Shown piece by piece: positions 17,301 to 25,580 of a stretch of 64,000 nucleotides of DNA. The notes beneath the pieces are model-generated. The model saw only the letters and a program-made list of their open reading frames with translations, did no database searches and had not been told where the DNA came from. Both the position numbers and the translations under genes were made by a program. Each line of letters starts with the position of its first letter. Within the stretch, counting starts at the first letter, position 1. Location of the stretch: assembly GCF_002234405.1 (NCBI RefSeq), contig NZ_NMQT01000033.1, forward strand, positions 1 to 64,000, given 5' to 3'. The stretch is from Amycolatopsis thailandensis. GTDB taxonomy: Bacteria > Actinomycetota > Actinomycetes > Mycobacteriales > Pseudonocardiaceae.

Positions 17301-18894
17301 GCACTCCACGCCGGGGGTCGGGCTCATCTCCCCGCCGCCGCACCACGACATCTACTCGATCGAGGACCTGGCGCAGCTGATCCACGACCTCAAGAACGCC
17401 AACCCGGCCGCACGTATCCACGTGAAGCTCGTGTCCGAGGTCGGCGTCGGCACGGTCGCGGCCGGCGTTTCCAAGGCGCACGCGGACGTCGTGCTCATCT
17501 CCGGGCACGACGGCGGTACGGGCGCTTCCCCGCTTTCGTCCATCAAGCACGCGGGCGGCCCGTGGGAACTCGGGCTCGCCGAGACGCAGCAGACGCTGCT
17601 GGCCAACCGCCTGCGCGACCGGATCGTCGTGCAGACCGACGGCCAGCTCAAGACCGGCCGCGACGTCGTCATCGCCGCGCTGCTGGGTGCCGAGGAGTTC
17701 GGTTTCGCGACCGCGCCCCTGGTGGTGTCCGGCTGCATCATGATGCGCGTGTGTCACCTCGACACCTGCCCGGTCGGCGTCGCGACGCAGAACCCCAAGC
17801 TGCGCGAGAAGTTCAGCGGCAAGGCCGAGTACGTGGTGAACTTCTTCGAGTTCATCGCGCAGGAGGTCCGGGAGTACCTGGCGGAGCTGGGTTTCCGGTC
17901 CATCGCCGAGGCCGTCGGCCACGCGGAGATGCTCGACAAGCGCAAGGCGATCGACCACTGGAAGGCCGCCGGTCTCGACCTGACGCCGATCTTCCACGTG
18001 CCCGACACCGCGCCCGCCGGTCTGCGTCACCAGCAGACGGTGCAGGACCACGGGCTGGAGAAGGCGCTCGACAACACGCTGATCCAGCTCGCCGAGGGCG
18101 CGCTGTCGTCCGGGGACAAGGTGCGGCTGGAGCTTCCGGTCCGCAACGTGAACCGGACCGTCGGCACCATGCTCGGTCACGAGCTCACCAAGCGGTGGGG
18201 TGGCGAAGGCCTGCCGGACAACACGATCGACGTCACCTTCACCGGGACCGCCGGTCAGTCGTTCGGCGCGTTCGTGCCCAAGGGCATCACCTTGCGGCTG
18301 TTCGGTGACGGCAACGACTACGTCGGCAAGGGCCTGTCCGGTGGGCGGCTCATCGTGCGGCCGCCCGAGGTGGCGCGGTACGACGCCGAAGAGCACATCA
18401 TCGCGGGCAACGTGATCGGCTACGGCGCGACCAGCGGCGAGATCTTCATCCGCGGCAAGGTCGGCGAGCGGTTCTGCGTGCGCAACTCGGGCGCGCTGGC
18501 CGTCGTCGAAGGCGTCGGCGACCACGGTTGCGAGTACATGACCGGCGGTCGTGTGGTCGTGCTCGGGAGCATCGGCCGCAACTTCGCGGCCGGGATGTCG
18601 GGCGGCGTCGCGTACGTGCTGGATCTGCCCGCGCACCGCACGAACCCGGAGATGGTCGACATCGACCCGCTGGATTCGTCCGATGTGGACTTCCTGCGCG
18701 AGGCGCTCGAAAAGCATTACGACGAAACGGAGTCCGCGGTGGCGCGCACGCTGCTCGCCGACTGGGACGCCGCCGTCGACCGGTTCGGCAAGGTCATGCC
18801 GAAGGACTACAAGCGGGTGCTCGCCGCTCAGGCCGAGGCCGAGCGTGACGGGCGTGACGTGAACGAGGCGATCATGGAGGCCGCACATGGCTGA
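14353..18894 (+). CDS. gltB: Glutamate synthase (NADPH) large subunit
   Basis: The 1513-residue alpha subunit of GOGAT, which turns glutamine and 2-oxoglutarate into two glutamates. The class II glutaminase nucleophile is Cys26 (HDACGVAF), so 25 residues form a propeptide that is removed. The FMN/synthase domain is followed by a 3Fe-4S cluster motif with Cys1128, Cys1134 and Cys1139 (C-x5-C-x4-C), and the C-terminal GXGXG beta-helix domain carries repeats such as [15 protein letters not shown]-like turns. Length is normal for the family. The start is GTG 14353. It overlaps gltD by 8 nt, so the subunits are made together. Confidence 0.97.
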   Translation: MTHHASNKGSKAPEGLYDPEFEHDACGVAFVADLSGKRDHGIVAKALIALRNLEHRGARGADPETGDGAGILIQVPDEFYREVVDFDLPEPGAYAVGTAFLPQDEIQRGRAMTTIERVAAEEDMRVLGWRDLPVHTEHVGTGAAETMPHFSQLFLAGRQETLSGLALERAAFVVRKRAEHELAEDDVYFPSLSSRTIVYKGMLTEPQVEKFFADLTDERVTSAIGLVHSRFSTNTFPSWPLAHPYRYVAHNGEINTLRGNRNWMDAREALLESDLIPGDLKRIYPIITRGASDSASFDEVLELLHLGGRSLPHAVLMMIPEAWENHQEMDPARRAFYEFHSTLMEPWDGPALVSFTDGTQIGAVLDRNGLRPARYWVTEDGLVVLASEVGVLELEQSTIVRKGRLEPGRMFLVDTAAGRIVEDEEIKNELATAHPYDEWVEDGLLPLEGLPAREREIPPHAALVRRQQAFGYTEEELDVLLEPMARTGAEPIGSMGNDSPIASLSSRPRLLFDYFIQLFAQVTNPPLDAIREELVTSLGTQLGAEPNLLVSDAKSCRRIVLPFPVLDNDELAKLVHVNDDGDLPEFQAVTVQGTYDVHGGGEALVRRLDEIRAEVSAAIAEGARLIVLSDRGIDEDHAAIPSLLLTGAVHHHLVREKTRTQAGLIVEAGDAREVHHIALLIGYGVAAVNPYLAMATVEEMADQGLIPGSTAKQATANLIKALGKGVRKTMSKMGVSTVASYTGAQIFEAVGLGDEIIQDCFTGTTSRLGGVGFDTIALEVAERHRRAFPRDGFRANHRELETGADYQWRREGEPHLFNPQTVFKLQHSTRAGKYEVFKEYTKSVDDQAQKLYTLRGLFDFKIGKRPAVPIEEVEPVSEIVKRFATGAISYGSISSEMHETLAIAMNRLGGKSNTGEGGEDPDRLYDPERRSAVKQVASGRFGVTSEYLVNADDIQIKMAQGAKPGEGGQLPGAKVYPWIAKTRHSTPGVGLISPPPHHDIYSIEDLAQLIHDLKNANPAARIHVKLVSEVGVGTVAAGVSKAHADVVLISGHDGGTGASPLSSIKHAGGPWELGLAETQQTLLANRLRDRIVVQTDGQLKTGRDVVIAALLGAEEFGFATAPLVVSGCIMMRVCHLDTCPVGVATQNPKLREKFSGKAEYVVNFFEFIAQEVREYLAELGFRSIAEAVGHAEMLDKRKAIDHWKAAGLDLTPIFHVPDTAPAGLRHQQTVQDHGLEKALDNTLIQLAEGALSSGDKVRLELPVRNVNRTVGTMLGHELTKRWGGEGLPDNTIDVTFTGTAGQSFGAFVPKGITLRLFGDGNDYVGKGLSGGRLIVRPPEVARYDAEEHIIAGNVIGYGATSGEIFIRGKVGERFCVRNSGALAVVEGVGDHGCEYMTGGRVVVLGSIGRNFAAGMSGGVAYVLDLPAHRTNPEMVDIDPLDSSDVDFLREALEKHYDETESAVARTLLADWDAAVDRFGKVMPKDYKRVLAAQAEAERDGRDVNEAIMEAAHG

Positions 18895-20338
18895 CCCCAA
18901 GGGCTTTCTGACCACCACTCGCGAGACGCCGAAGAGCCGTCCCGTCGACCTGCGCCTGATGGACTGGCGCGAGGTGTACGAGGACTTCGCGACGACGAAG
19001 CTGCAAAAGCAGGCCGGGCGCTGCATGGACTGCGGTATCCCGTTCTGCCACCAGGGCTGCCCGCTCGGGAACCTCATCCCCGAGTGGAACACGCTGACCT
19101 GGCGCGACGATTGGCGTGAAGCGGCCGAACGGCTGCACGCGACCAACAATTTCCCGGAGTTCACCGGGACCCTCTGCCCGGCGCCGTGCGAGACGGCGTG
19201 TGTGCTCGGGATCAACGACGATCCCGTCACCATCAAGCGGGTCGAGATCTCGATCATCGACCGGGCCTTCGAAGAAGGCTGGGTCACGCCGCAGGAGCCG
19301 GTCGCGAAGACCGGCAAGAAGGTGGCGGTGGTCGGATCCGGGCCGTCGGGACTCGCCGCGGCGCAGCAGCTCACGCGCGCGGGCCACAGTGTCGTGGTCT
19401 TCGAGCGGGCCGACAAGATCGGCGGGCTGCTGCGCTACGGCATCCCCGAGTTCAAGATGGAGAAGCACCGGCTCGACCGCCGCCTCGACCAGATGCGGGC
19501 CGAAGGCACGGAGTTCCGGACCTCGGTGAACGTCGGCGTCGACCTCACCGTCGAGGAACTGAAGTCGTCCTACGACGCCGTGGTCCTCGCCGGCGGCGCG
19601 ACCGCGTGGCGCGACCTGCCGATCGACGGCCGTGAGCACGCCGGTATCCACCAGGCGATGGAGTTCCTGCCGCACGCCAACCGGGTCGCGTCCGGTGACC
19701 TGGACGTCACGCCGATCAGCGCCGAGGGCCTCGACGTCGTCGTCATCGGCGGCGGCGACACCGGCGCGGACTGCGTCGGGACCTCGCACCGCCAGGGCGC
19801 GAAGTCGGTCACGCAGCTGGAGATCATGCCGAAGCCGCCGCTCGCGCGCTCCGACGCGCACCCGTGGCCGACGTACCCGATGATCTACCGCGTCTCGTCC
19901 GCGCACGAGGAGGGTGGCGAGCGGCTGTACTCGGTCAACACCCAGGAGTTCGCCGCCGACGCCAATGGCCGGGTGCGGGCGCTGAAGCTGGTCGAGGTGC
20001 GCAACGAGGGCGGCAAGTTCGTCCCGGTGCCCGGAACGGAACGCGAACTGCCCGCGCAGCTGGTGCTGCTCGCGATGGGCTTCGTCGGCCCGGAGCGGGA
20101 AGGCCTGCTGGAGGCGCTCGACGTCGAGCTGGACCAGCGCGGCAACGTCGCCCGCGACAAGTCGTTCAAGACCAGCGTCGACAACGTGTTCGTGGCGGGC
20201 GACATGGGCCGAGGCCAGTCGCTCATCGTGTGGGCGATCGCCGAAGGCCGCTCCGCCGCGGCCGGGGTGGACGCGTTCCTCACCGGACGGGACGTGCTGC
20301 CCGCTCCGATCGCTCCGACCGACCGGCCGCTCACCTAG
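18887..20338 (+). CDS. gltD: Glutamate synthase small subunit
   Basis: The 483-residue beta subunit, which oxidises NADPH at FAD and passes electrons through two 4Fe-4S clusters to the large subunit. N-terminal cysteines are in [16 protein letters not shown] and [13 protein letters not shown]. An FAD-binding [13 protein letters not shown] motif and an NADPH-binding GGGDTGADC motif follow. The ATG overlaps the end of gltB by 8 nt (ATGGCTGA). The transcript probably ends at the hairpin at 20356. Confidence 0.97.
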   Translation: MADPKGFLTTTRETPKSRPVDLRLMDWREVYEDFATTKLQKQAGRCMDCGIPFCHQGCPLGNLIPEWNTLTWRDDWREAAERLHATNNFPEFTGTLCPAPCETACVLGINDDPVTIKRVEISIIDRAFEEGWVTPQEPVAKTGKKVAVVGSGPSGLAAAQQLTRAGHSVVVFERADKIGGLLRYGIPEFKMEKHRLDRRLDQMRAEGTEFRTSVNVGVDLTVEELKSSYDAVVLAGGATAWRDLPIDGREHAGIHQAMEFLPHANRVASGDLDVTPISAEGLDVVVIGGGDTGADCVGTSHRQGAKSVTQLEIMPKPPLARSDAHPWPTYPMIYRVSSAHEEGGERLYSVNTQEFAADANGRVRALKLVEVRNEGGKFVPVPGTERELPAQLVLLAMGFVGPEREGLLEALDVELDQRGNVARDKSFKTSVDNVFVAGDMGRGQSLIVWAIAEGRSAAAGVDAFLTGRDVLPAPIAPTDRPLT

Positions 20339-20355
20339 GCTCTCCTGCCGGTTTA

Positions 20356-20410
20356 GTACGTGAAGGCCCCCTTCATTGCGTCTAGCGCAGTGAAGGGGGC
20401 CTTCACGTAC
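20356..20410. terminator. Hairpin terminator after gltD
   Basis: 20-nt perfectly complementary arms (20356-20375, 20391-20410) beginning GTACGTGAAGG; the loop holds a further TGCG/CGCA pair. It starts 17 bp after the gltD stop codon. Confidence 0.65.
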
Positions 20411-20527
20411 TTCGGGCAAGGTCGCTGAAGGCCGAGTTTCCTCGGCGGAGCCGAGGGAAGGGGGCCTTCACGCGCGGCTTTCGTGGCTACTGATGCGTGT
20501 GGGGCGGAAGTGGCGATCATGCAGGTA

Positions 20528-20574
20528 GTGAAGGCCTCCTTCCTTACCTTCAAGGTAGGGAAGGAGGCCTTCAC
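20528..20574. repeat. 47-nt hairpin, GTGAAGGCCTCCTT family
   Basis: Arms of 23 nt (20528-20550 and 20552-20574) with one mismatch, almost no loop. Nearly identical to the hairpin at 31155-31205, which shows it is a dispersed repeat and not just a local terminator. Confidence 0.7.
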
Positions 20575-20781
20575 GGACCGGACCTGTCAACAACGGCAGC
20601 AGCCAGAGGCCAGTAGATACCTGACCCCTTGGCCCTGACACGAATCGCCACTTACGGCTACCTCGGCCGGCTCGATCCCGGCAGCTCGCCCTGGCACACA
20701 GCGTGAAGGGTCGAGTTTCCTCGGCGGACGTGGCGACCGCCGATTCCGGATCCGCGGCCACCCCGGCCGACTCGGTCCTGG

Positions 20782-20845
20782 CGCATTTAGTCCTCTGCTT
20801 GCGCTGGTTCGACGACGAACTATCGCAAGTAGAGGACCGAATGCG
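20782..20845. repeat. 64-nt hairpin of the GTCCTCT repeat family
   Basis: Arms 20782-20803 and 20824-20845 pair with few mismatches; the 20-nt spacer itself folds through GTTCG/CGAAC. The arms contain TTTAGTCCTCT, which links it to the 22-nt repeats at 11942 and 13153. Confidence 0.65.
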
Positions 20846-21027
20846 TTCCGTAGTCGTCGCATTGGTCCTTTCGAGTGAAAGAACCGCCGGAAGTGCATAC
20901 TTGAGGGTGATCACAGCGGGGTTTCGGTATCGGTTGTATCAAGGAGTAAGTCCCCGCCCGGCGGTGGGGACCGGCAAGACCTGCCGGGGCCGCCGGACCG
21001 GGGTTCCCAAGGAGGGGGTTCCTTGTC

Positions 21028-22437
21028 ATGCCCGTTGATCTGAGTATTCCCTTGGAATGGAAGACGGCGACCGGCGACGCCGCGAAGATGCTCGACGAAC
21101 TTCAGCCGAACATCCTCAAACCGCATGCTCGCGACCATTTCACCGCGCTTTTCCTCCGTTTCTCGGAGGAGAAGACCGCGAAAAAGTTCCTCGCGTCGCT
21201 CGTCCCGCTGATGAAGTCGGCGAAGACCCACCTGACCGAGGTCGAGCGCTTCAAGACGGAGGGCGTGAAGGGGTCGCCCTACGTCGGCGCGGGGTTGACC
21301 GTGGCGGGCTACCGTTTCCTGAAAGTCGAGGCGCCACAAGACGAAGCCTTCCGTCGCGGCATGCGCACCCAGGACACCCGCGACAAGCTGAACGACCCGC
21401 CTCGCTCCACCTTCGACAGTGGGTATCACGACGAGATCCACGCCGTCGTCATCGTCGCCGACGCGGCCGACGCACCGATGACCGCGCGCCGGAACGCGGT
21501 TCTCGCGTTGATTCCGTCGACGATTTCCGTCGTCGCCGAGGAAACCGGACTCGGCCGGGTGAATTCCCACGGCGAGGGGATCGAACATTTCGGCTACGTC
21601 GACGGCCGGAGTCAGCCGCTCTTCCTGGTCGAAGACATCCACGCGGAAAAGACGGGAACGGACGGCGTCAGCGTCTGGGATCCGAGCGCGCCCTTGAACC
21701 AGGTGCTCGTCCCCGACCGCGCCGCCCCTGAACCGGGGGCGCATTTCGGCAGTTACTTCGTTTTCCGCAAATTGGAACAGAACGTGCGGCGATTCAAGCA
21801 GGCGGAAGAAGCGCTCGCCGACCAATTGGGTCTCGTCGGTGAAGACCGCGAGCGCGCGGGCGCGATGATCGTCGGCCGATTCGAGGACGGCACACCGCTG
21901 ACCGCGCAACGGCAAGAGGGCGCGGAAAGCCCGGTACCGAACAACTTCGACTACGGAAGTGACATCTCCGGCACCAAATGCCCGTTCCAGGCCCACATCC
22001 GGAAGACGAACCCGCGCGGCAGCGGCGGGGCGGAGCCGCCTCCGCGGGAACGTCTGCACCTGATGGCGCGGCGGGGCGTGCCCTACGGCGAGCGGGCCGA
22101 CGACCCGAACGCCGATCTGCCGCCGTCGGCCCGGCCGAGCGGCGGGGTCGGGCTGCTGTTCATGGCGTTCAATTCGGCGCTGGGCAACCAGTTCGAGTTC
22201 ACGCAGGAGACCTGGGCGAACAACCCGGGGTTCCCGATCCCCGCGGTCGGGGTCAAGCCGCCGGGTCTCGATCCGGTCATCGGACAGGGCCCGCGTCCGG
22301 AATCCGTCTACACCAAGGACTGGGCGGGAAGCCGGACGGTGACGGCGGATCCGTTCCCGCAGGCGGTGACGCTGAAGGGCGGCGACTACTTCTTCATGCC
22401 GTCACTCGCGTTCCTGCGCGCACTCGGCAAGGGCTGA
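21028..22437 (+). CDS. DyP-type heme peroxidase (DyP2-like)
   Basis: A 469-residue dye-decolorising peroxidase. The GXXDG motif is GYVDG near residue 190 (distal Asp), and the proximal heme His is in AHIRKTNPRG near 322, followed by the conserved late Arg/Phe segment LLFMAFNSALGNQF. Size and sequence layout fit the large C/D-type enzymes, such as DyP2 of Amycolatopsis, which also oxidises Mn(II) and lignin models (family knowledge). No signal peptide or Tat motif is visible, and no encapsulin gene is adjacent. The ATG has an AGGAGGGG ribosome-binding site at a somewhat long spacing. It stands alone as a transcription unit. Confidence 0.92.
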   Translation: MPVDLSIPLEWKTATGDAAKMLDELQPNILKPHARDHFTALFLRFSEEKTAKKFLASLVPLMKSAKTHLTEVERFKTEGVKGSPYVGAGLTVAGYRFLKVEAPQDEAFRRGMRTQDTRDKLNDPPRSTFDSGYHDEIHAVVIVADAADAPMTARRNAVLALIPSTISVVAEETGLGRVNSHGEGIEHFGYVDGRSQPLFLVEDIHAEKTGTDGVSVWDPSAPLNQVLVPDRAAPEPGAHFGSYFVFRKLEQNVRRFKQAEEALADQLGLVGEDRERAGAMIVGRFEDGTPLTAQRQEGAESPVPNNFDYGSDISGTKCPFQAHIRKTNPRGSGGAEPPPRERLHLMARRGVPYGERADDPNADLPPSARPSGGVGLLFMAFNSALGNQFEFTQETWANNPGFPIPAVGVKPPGLDPVIGQGPRPESVYTKDWAGSRTVTADPFPQAVTLKGGDYFFMPSLAFLRALGKG

Positions 22438-22584
22438 TTCTTCACGCACTGTGGCCGGTTCCGGTGACCGAATGGCGGACTATCCGCTAAACGTCACCGG
22501 AACGGGCGCAAAGCGGATATCAGTCCGGAGTCAGCGGCGATAGTTTTCGAATCGGGCCGGCCCTGGGCGTGCCGGCCATCGGGT

Positions 22585-22617
22585 GGGCGCCGGTCACACT
22601 GGGGGTGGCCGGCGCCC
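22585..22617. terminator. GC-rich hairpin between peroxidase and DeoR genes
   Basis: Thirteen-nt arms (GGGCGCCGGTCAC and GTGGCCGGCGCCC, one wobble) around a 7-nt loop, in the 284-bp space before the DeoR gene. Likely a terminator for the peroxidase transcript. Confidence 0.5.
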
Positions 22618-22721
22618 GCTTGCCCGCGTCCCAAACCCGCCGCTTCTCTCCGACCGCATCGCGACGCGTAGTACTTTGTCCGGTGCGGTAAGCGACATCG
22701 CGCTTCGGGGAGGGAGCTCGG

Positions 22722-23507
22722 ATGAACCGGCATGAACGGCTGACGGCTTTATTGGACATGGTGGGAGAGCGGGAAAAAGTCGACGTCGAGGTTTCGGCAG
22801 GTGAACTCGGCGTCTCCCCCGCGACCATCCGGCGGGATCTCGATCACCTGGCGGGGCGCAATCTGGTGGTCCGCACCCGCGGCGGCGCCGTCGCGAGCAA
22901 CGTCGCCTACGACCTGCCGTTGCGGCACAAGGCGGCGCGCAACGCGCCGGAACAGCAGCGGATTTCCGCCGCCGCCGCGAAAATGGTCGACCCGGGCATG
23001 GTGGTCGGGCTCAACGGCGGCACCGCGAGCACCGAGGTGGGCCGCGCGCTCGCGACCAGGCCGGACATGGGCGAGTCGAGCGGCGGGCCGTTGCTCACCG
23101 TGGTGACGAACGCGCTCAACATCGCCCACGAACTCGCCGTGCGGCCCAACATCAAGATCGTGGTGACCGGCGGGGTCGCGCGGCAGCAGTCGTTCGACCT
23201 GTCCGGACCGCTGTCGCAGCTGTTCCTCGACCAGATCTCGCTGGACCTGGTGTTCCTCGGGGTGGACGCGTTCGACCCGGTGCACGGCGCTCAGGCGCAC
23301 CACGAGGGCGACGCGAGCACGAACCGGCTGATGGCCGCCCGCGCCCGTCAGGTCGTCGTGCTCGCCGACAGCGGGAAACTCGGCGGTCACGCCTTCGCGA
23401 AGATCTGCGCGACCGCCGACGTCGACGTCCTCGTCACCGACGGCCGCGCGGATCCCCAGCGAGTGCACGCCTTCGAAGAGGAAGGCGTGCGGGTGGTCAA
23501 GGCTTGA
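22722..23507 (+). CDS. DeoR/GlpR family transcriptional regulator
   Basis: A 261-residue repressor with an N-terminal DeoR HTH (residues about 5-58, ending in VSPATIRRDLDHLAGRN and VVRTRGGAV) and a C-terminal sugar-phosphate sensor domain (GLNGGTAS, VVTNALNIA, FLGVDAFD, VVVLADSGKLG). Such regulators respond to phosphorylated sugars. A GGGAGGGAG ribosome-binding site precedes ATG 22722. It overlaps the convergent ROK kinase gene by 11 nt; a shared role in amino-sugar or sugar catabolism is plausible but there is no transporter or other sugar enzyme here. Confidence 0.92.
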   Translation: MNRHERLTALLDMVGEREKVDVEVSAGELGVSPATIRRDLDHLAGRNLVVRTRGGAVASNVAYDLPLRHKAARNAPEQQRISAAAAKMVDPGMVVGLNGGTASTEVGRALATRPDMGESSGGPLLTVVTNALNIAHELAVRPNIKIVVTGGVARQQSFDLSGPLSQLFLDQISLDLVFLGVDAFDPVHGAQAHHEGDASTNRLMAARARQVVVLADSGKLGGHAFAKICATADVDVLVTDGRADPQRVHAFEEEGVRVVKA

Positions 23508-24402
23508 GGCGATCCAGCGCCAAGAGGGCCGCACCGAGCCTGCCCGCCTCGTCGCCGAGCTGCGCGATCCGCAGCTCCGGCATCCGCTGGAACTGGAGGT
23601 TCGCGCTCAGCCAGGCCCGCACCGGTTCGAGCACGTAGTCGCCCGCGGTGAACAGGCCGCCGCCGAGGACGATGACCTCCGGCGCGAGCAGGGTGACCAG
23701 GGTCTTGATGCCGTGCCCGAGCCCTTCGAGCGCGTCGTTGACCACGGAGATCGCGGCCTCGTCGCCGTGCCGGGCGGCGTCGACCACCTGCTCGGCGCCC
23801 TCGGCCGGACGTCCGGTGTGCTCGCTGTAGCGGCGGGCGATGGCCGACGCCGAGGAGATCGCCTCGAGACAGCCCGTGGCGCCACAGCCGCACGGCAGCC
23901 GGTGCCCGACGTCGATATGCCCGATTTCGCCGCCTTGCCCGCCCGCCGCGTACAACTTCCCGTCGAGCTGGAGCGCGGCCGCGATCCCGGTGCCGACCGG
24001 GATGAAGGCGGCGTCGGTGCAGCCCTTGCCCGCGCCGACGCGGAACTCGGCGAGCCCGCCCGCGCGCACGTCGTGCCCGAACGCGAACGGCAGTCCCAGC
24101 CTGCTGTCGAGCATTTCGCCGAACGGGACGTTCCGGAAGTCGAGGTTCGCCGAGAAGCGGGCCACGCGCTCGACGTCGTCGACGATGCCCGGGATGACCA
24201 CGCCGACGGCGTCCGGCGTCCCGGTGCCCGCCTGCTTGCCCAAGGTCTCCACGATCCGCGCGACCTGGTCCGCGAGCGCCTCGCCGTCCGCTCCGCGCGC
24301 CGTCGGCTCGCGCAAGCTGGCCAGGTCTTTCAGGTCCGCGTCGTACAAGGCCGCCTTGATGGACGTTCCGCCGACATCGAGTGCCGCCACCGCAGGTGTC
24401 AT
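23497..24402 (-). CDS. ROK family sugar kinase
   Basis: A 301-residue kinase with the N-terminal phosphate loop ALDVGGTSIKAAL, the zinc-binding ROK signature CGCGATGCLEA, GEIGHIDVG, and the adenosine motif VIVLGGGLF. The family covers glucokinases and N-acetyl-sugar kinases; the sequence resembles actinobacterial glucokinase-type proteins, without proof of substrate. The ATG at 24402 matches the family N-terminus; the open frame upstream is in the cobalamin riboswitch region of the opposite strand and is non-coding. It is convergent with the DeoR gene. Confidence 0.9.
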   Translation of the reverse strand: MTPAVAALDVGGTSIKAALYDADLKDLASLREPTARGADGEALADQVARIVETLGKQAGTGTPDAVGVVIPGIVDDVERVARFSANLDFRNVPFGEMLDSRLGLPFAFGHDVRAGGLAEFRVGAGKGCTDAAFIPVGTGIAAALQLDGKLYAAGGQGGEIGHIDVGHRLPCGCGATGCLEAISSASAIARRYSEHTGRPAEGAEQVVDAARHGDEAAISVVNDALEGLGHGIKTLVTLLAPEVIVLGGGLFTAGDYVLEPVRAWLSANLQFQRMPELRIAQLGDEAGRLGAALLALDRLKP

Positions 24403-24458
24403 AGCTGGATTGTCACATTGACCGGACGCTTTGCGGAGACCTACGCTCGACCGGCCAG

Positions 24459-24552
24459 ACGACGGCACCCGGAACGCGGTGAGATTCCGCGCGGTCGCGC
24501 CACTGTGACCTCGAACCAGCCGGTTCGGGGAAGCCAGACCCGGAGCCGTCGT
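24459..24552 (+). ncRNA. Cobalamin riboswitch upstream of cbtBA
   Basis: An adenosylcobalamin-type aptamer. P1 is formed by ACGACGGC (24459-24466) and GCCGTCGT (24545-24552). Between them are the conserved CACCCGGAACGCGGTGAGATT segment (split here for length), GCCACTGTGACC, and the B12-box-like GAAGCCAGACC. The position 46 bp before cbtB fits translational control of cobalt uptake when cobalamin is plentiful. The B12 box reads AGCCAGAC instead of AGCCAGGAGAC, a slightly degenerate copy. Confidence 0.88.
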
Positions 24553-24597
24553 GTCACCCCTGAAGAGGCCGCGCTAGCCCGAGGAGGTCCCACCGCC

Positions 24598-24804
24598 ATG
24601 TCCGAAGCGGTAGCCGCAGTACCCGTTCCCGTCCGGATCCCCGTCCGCGAGATCCTGCCCTGGGCGGTGCTCGTCATCCTCCTCTCGCTGATCACGCTGT
24701 ACTTCATCAGCGCGGAGCAGGGCGCGGTGTCGGTGTTCGCGAATTCGTACGTCCACGAGTTCGTCCACGACGGCCGGCACCTGCTGGCCTTCCCCTGCCA
24801 CTAG
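24598..24804 (+). CDS. cbtB: Cobalt transporter subunit CbtB
   Basis: A 68-residue single-spanning membrane protein: one transmembrane helix (about residues 21-40, ILPWAVLVILLSLITLYF) and a C-terminal His-rich tail, HEFVHDGRHLLAFPCH, the expected CbtB metal-binding motif. A GAGGAGG ribosome-binding site is at 24581-24587. With CbtA it forms a predicted B12-regulated cobalt uptake system; control by the upstream riboswitch supports this. Confidence 0.9.
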   Translation: MSEAVAAVPVPVRIPVREILPWAVLVILLSLITLYFISAEQGAVSVFANSYVHEFVHDGRHLLAFPCH

Positions 24805-24818
24805 GCGGCACCGGCCCC

Positions 24819-25580
24819 ATGATGAGGACCTTGCTGGTCCGCGGCATGCTCGCGGGCCTGATCGCCGGTGTCTTGGCGACCCTTTTCGCGTACTTCCTCG
24901 GTGAGCCTTCGGTCGAGACCGCCATCGGTCTCGAAGGCGGCGCCGCGCATTCGCACAGTGCCCCGGGTGCGCACGAACACGCTCCCGCCCCGGCCGAACC
25001 GGAGGAGGAAGAGCTCGTCACGCGCGGTGTGCAGAGCACCGTCGGTCTGCTGACCGGCGTCGGTCTGTACGGCGTCGCCGTCGGCGGGCTGTTCTCGCTC
25101 GCGTTCGCCTTCGTCTACGGGCGGCTCGGCACCCTGCGGCCGCGGGTGACCGCGGCGCTGCTCGCCGGTGGCGCCTTCGTGGTCGTGTTCCTCGTGCCTT
25201 TCTTGAAGTACCCGGCGAATCCCCCGGCCGTCGGCCAGGCGGGCACGATCGGGAGCCGGACTTCGCTGTACTTCGGCTTCGTCGCGCTTTCGCTGCTGAT
25301 CGGCCTGCTCGCGGCGGCGTTCGGCCGGAAGCTGGCCGACAAGCTCGGCGCCTGGCGCGGCGGCCTCATCGCCGCGGGCGGGTACATCGTGCTGATCGGG
25401 GTGGCGGCCGCGCTGCTGCCGTCGATCGACGAGGTTCCCGACGGGTTCCCCGGTTCCACGCTGTGGACCTTCCGGCTGGCGTCGGTCGGTACGCAGGTGG
25501 TGCTCTGGACCGCGCTCGGCCTGACCTTCGGGGCGTTGGCCGAGAAGGCGTTGAAGACCAAGGAAGCCGTTCGGGCTTAA
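24819..25580 (+). CDS. cbtA: Cobalt transporter subunit CbtA
   Basis: A 253-residue membrane protein with five to six predicted transmembrane helices and a His-rich loop between the first two (HSHSAPGAHEHA, about residues 44-55), typical of CbtA. It is 14 nt downstream of cbtB under the same riboswitch. Cobalt transport is assigned from family knowledge and context. The 3' end overlaps the convergent cobQ by 4 nt. Confidence 0.9.
   Translation: MMRTLLVRGMLAGLIAGVLATLFAYFLGEPSVETAIGLEGGAAHSHSAPGAHEHAPAPAEPEEEELVTRGVQSTVGLLTGVGLYGVAVGGLFSLAFAFVYGRLGTLRPRVTAALLAGGAFVVVFLVPFLKYPANPPAVGQAGTIGSRTSLYFGFVALSLLIGLLAAAFGRKLADKLGAWRGGLIAAGGYIVLIGVAAALLPSIDEVPDGFPGSTLWTFRLASVGTQVVLWTALGLTFGALAEKALKTKEAVRA

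Larger units (their letters stand above)
20339..21027. other. Intergenic region rich in palindromes
   Basis: About 690 bp between gltD and the peroxidase gene. It contains three long hairpins (20356-20410, 20528-20574 and 20782-20845) and GC-rich leader hairpins near 20950-21000. The small ORFs here are crossed by these palindromes and are not supported. The peroxidase promoter probably lies around 20880-20940. Confidence 0.65.

Noticed and set aside
14206-19416. A 1736-codon open frame on the minus strand across gltB and gltD
   Set aside because: It is antisense to two full-length, motif-complete glutamate synthase subunits; such frames arise from GC-rich third positions and contain no domain.
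20703-21038. A 111-codon ORF between gltD and the peroxidase
   Set aside because: It is crossed by the 64-nt hairpin and its codons lack the GC bias of real genes; its end overlaps the peroxidase ribosome-binding site.
21028-22437. DyP as encapsulin cargo
   Set aside because: The C-terminus ends FLRALGKG without a recognisable cargo-loading tail and no encapsulin is adjacent.
22438-22721. A gene between the peroxidase and DeoR genes
   Set aside because: No frame has coding bias; the stretch holds a strong GC hairpin and the DeoR promoter.
23713-24804. A 363-codon frame joining the antisense of the ROK gene to CbtB
   Set aside because: Only the last 68 codons (CbtB) are real; upstream is antisense of the kinase and the cobalamin riboswitch.
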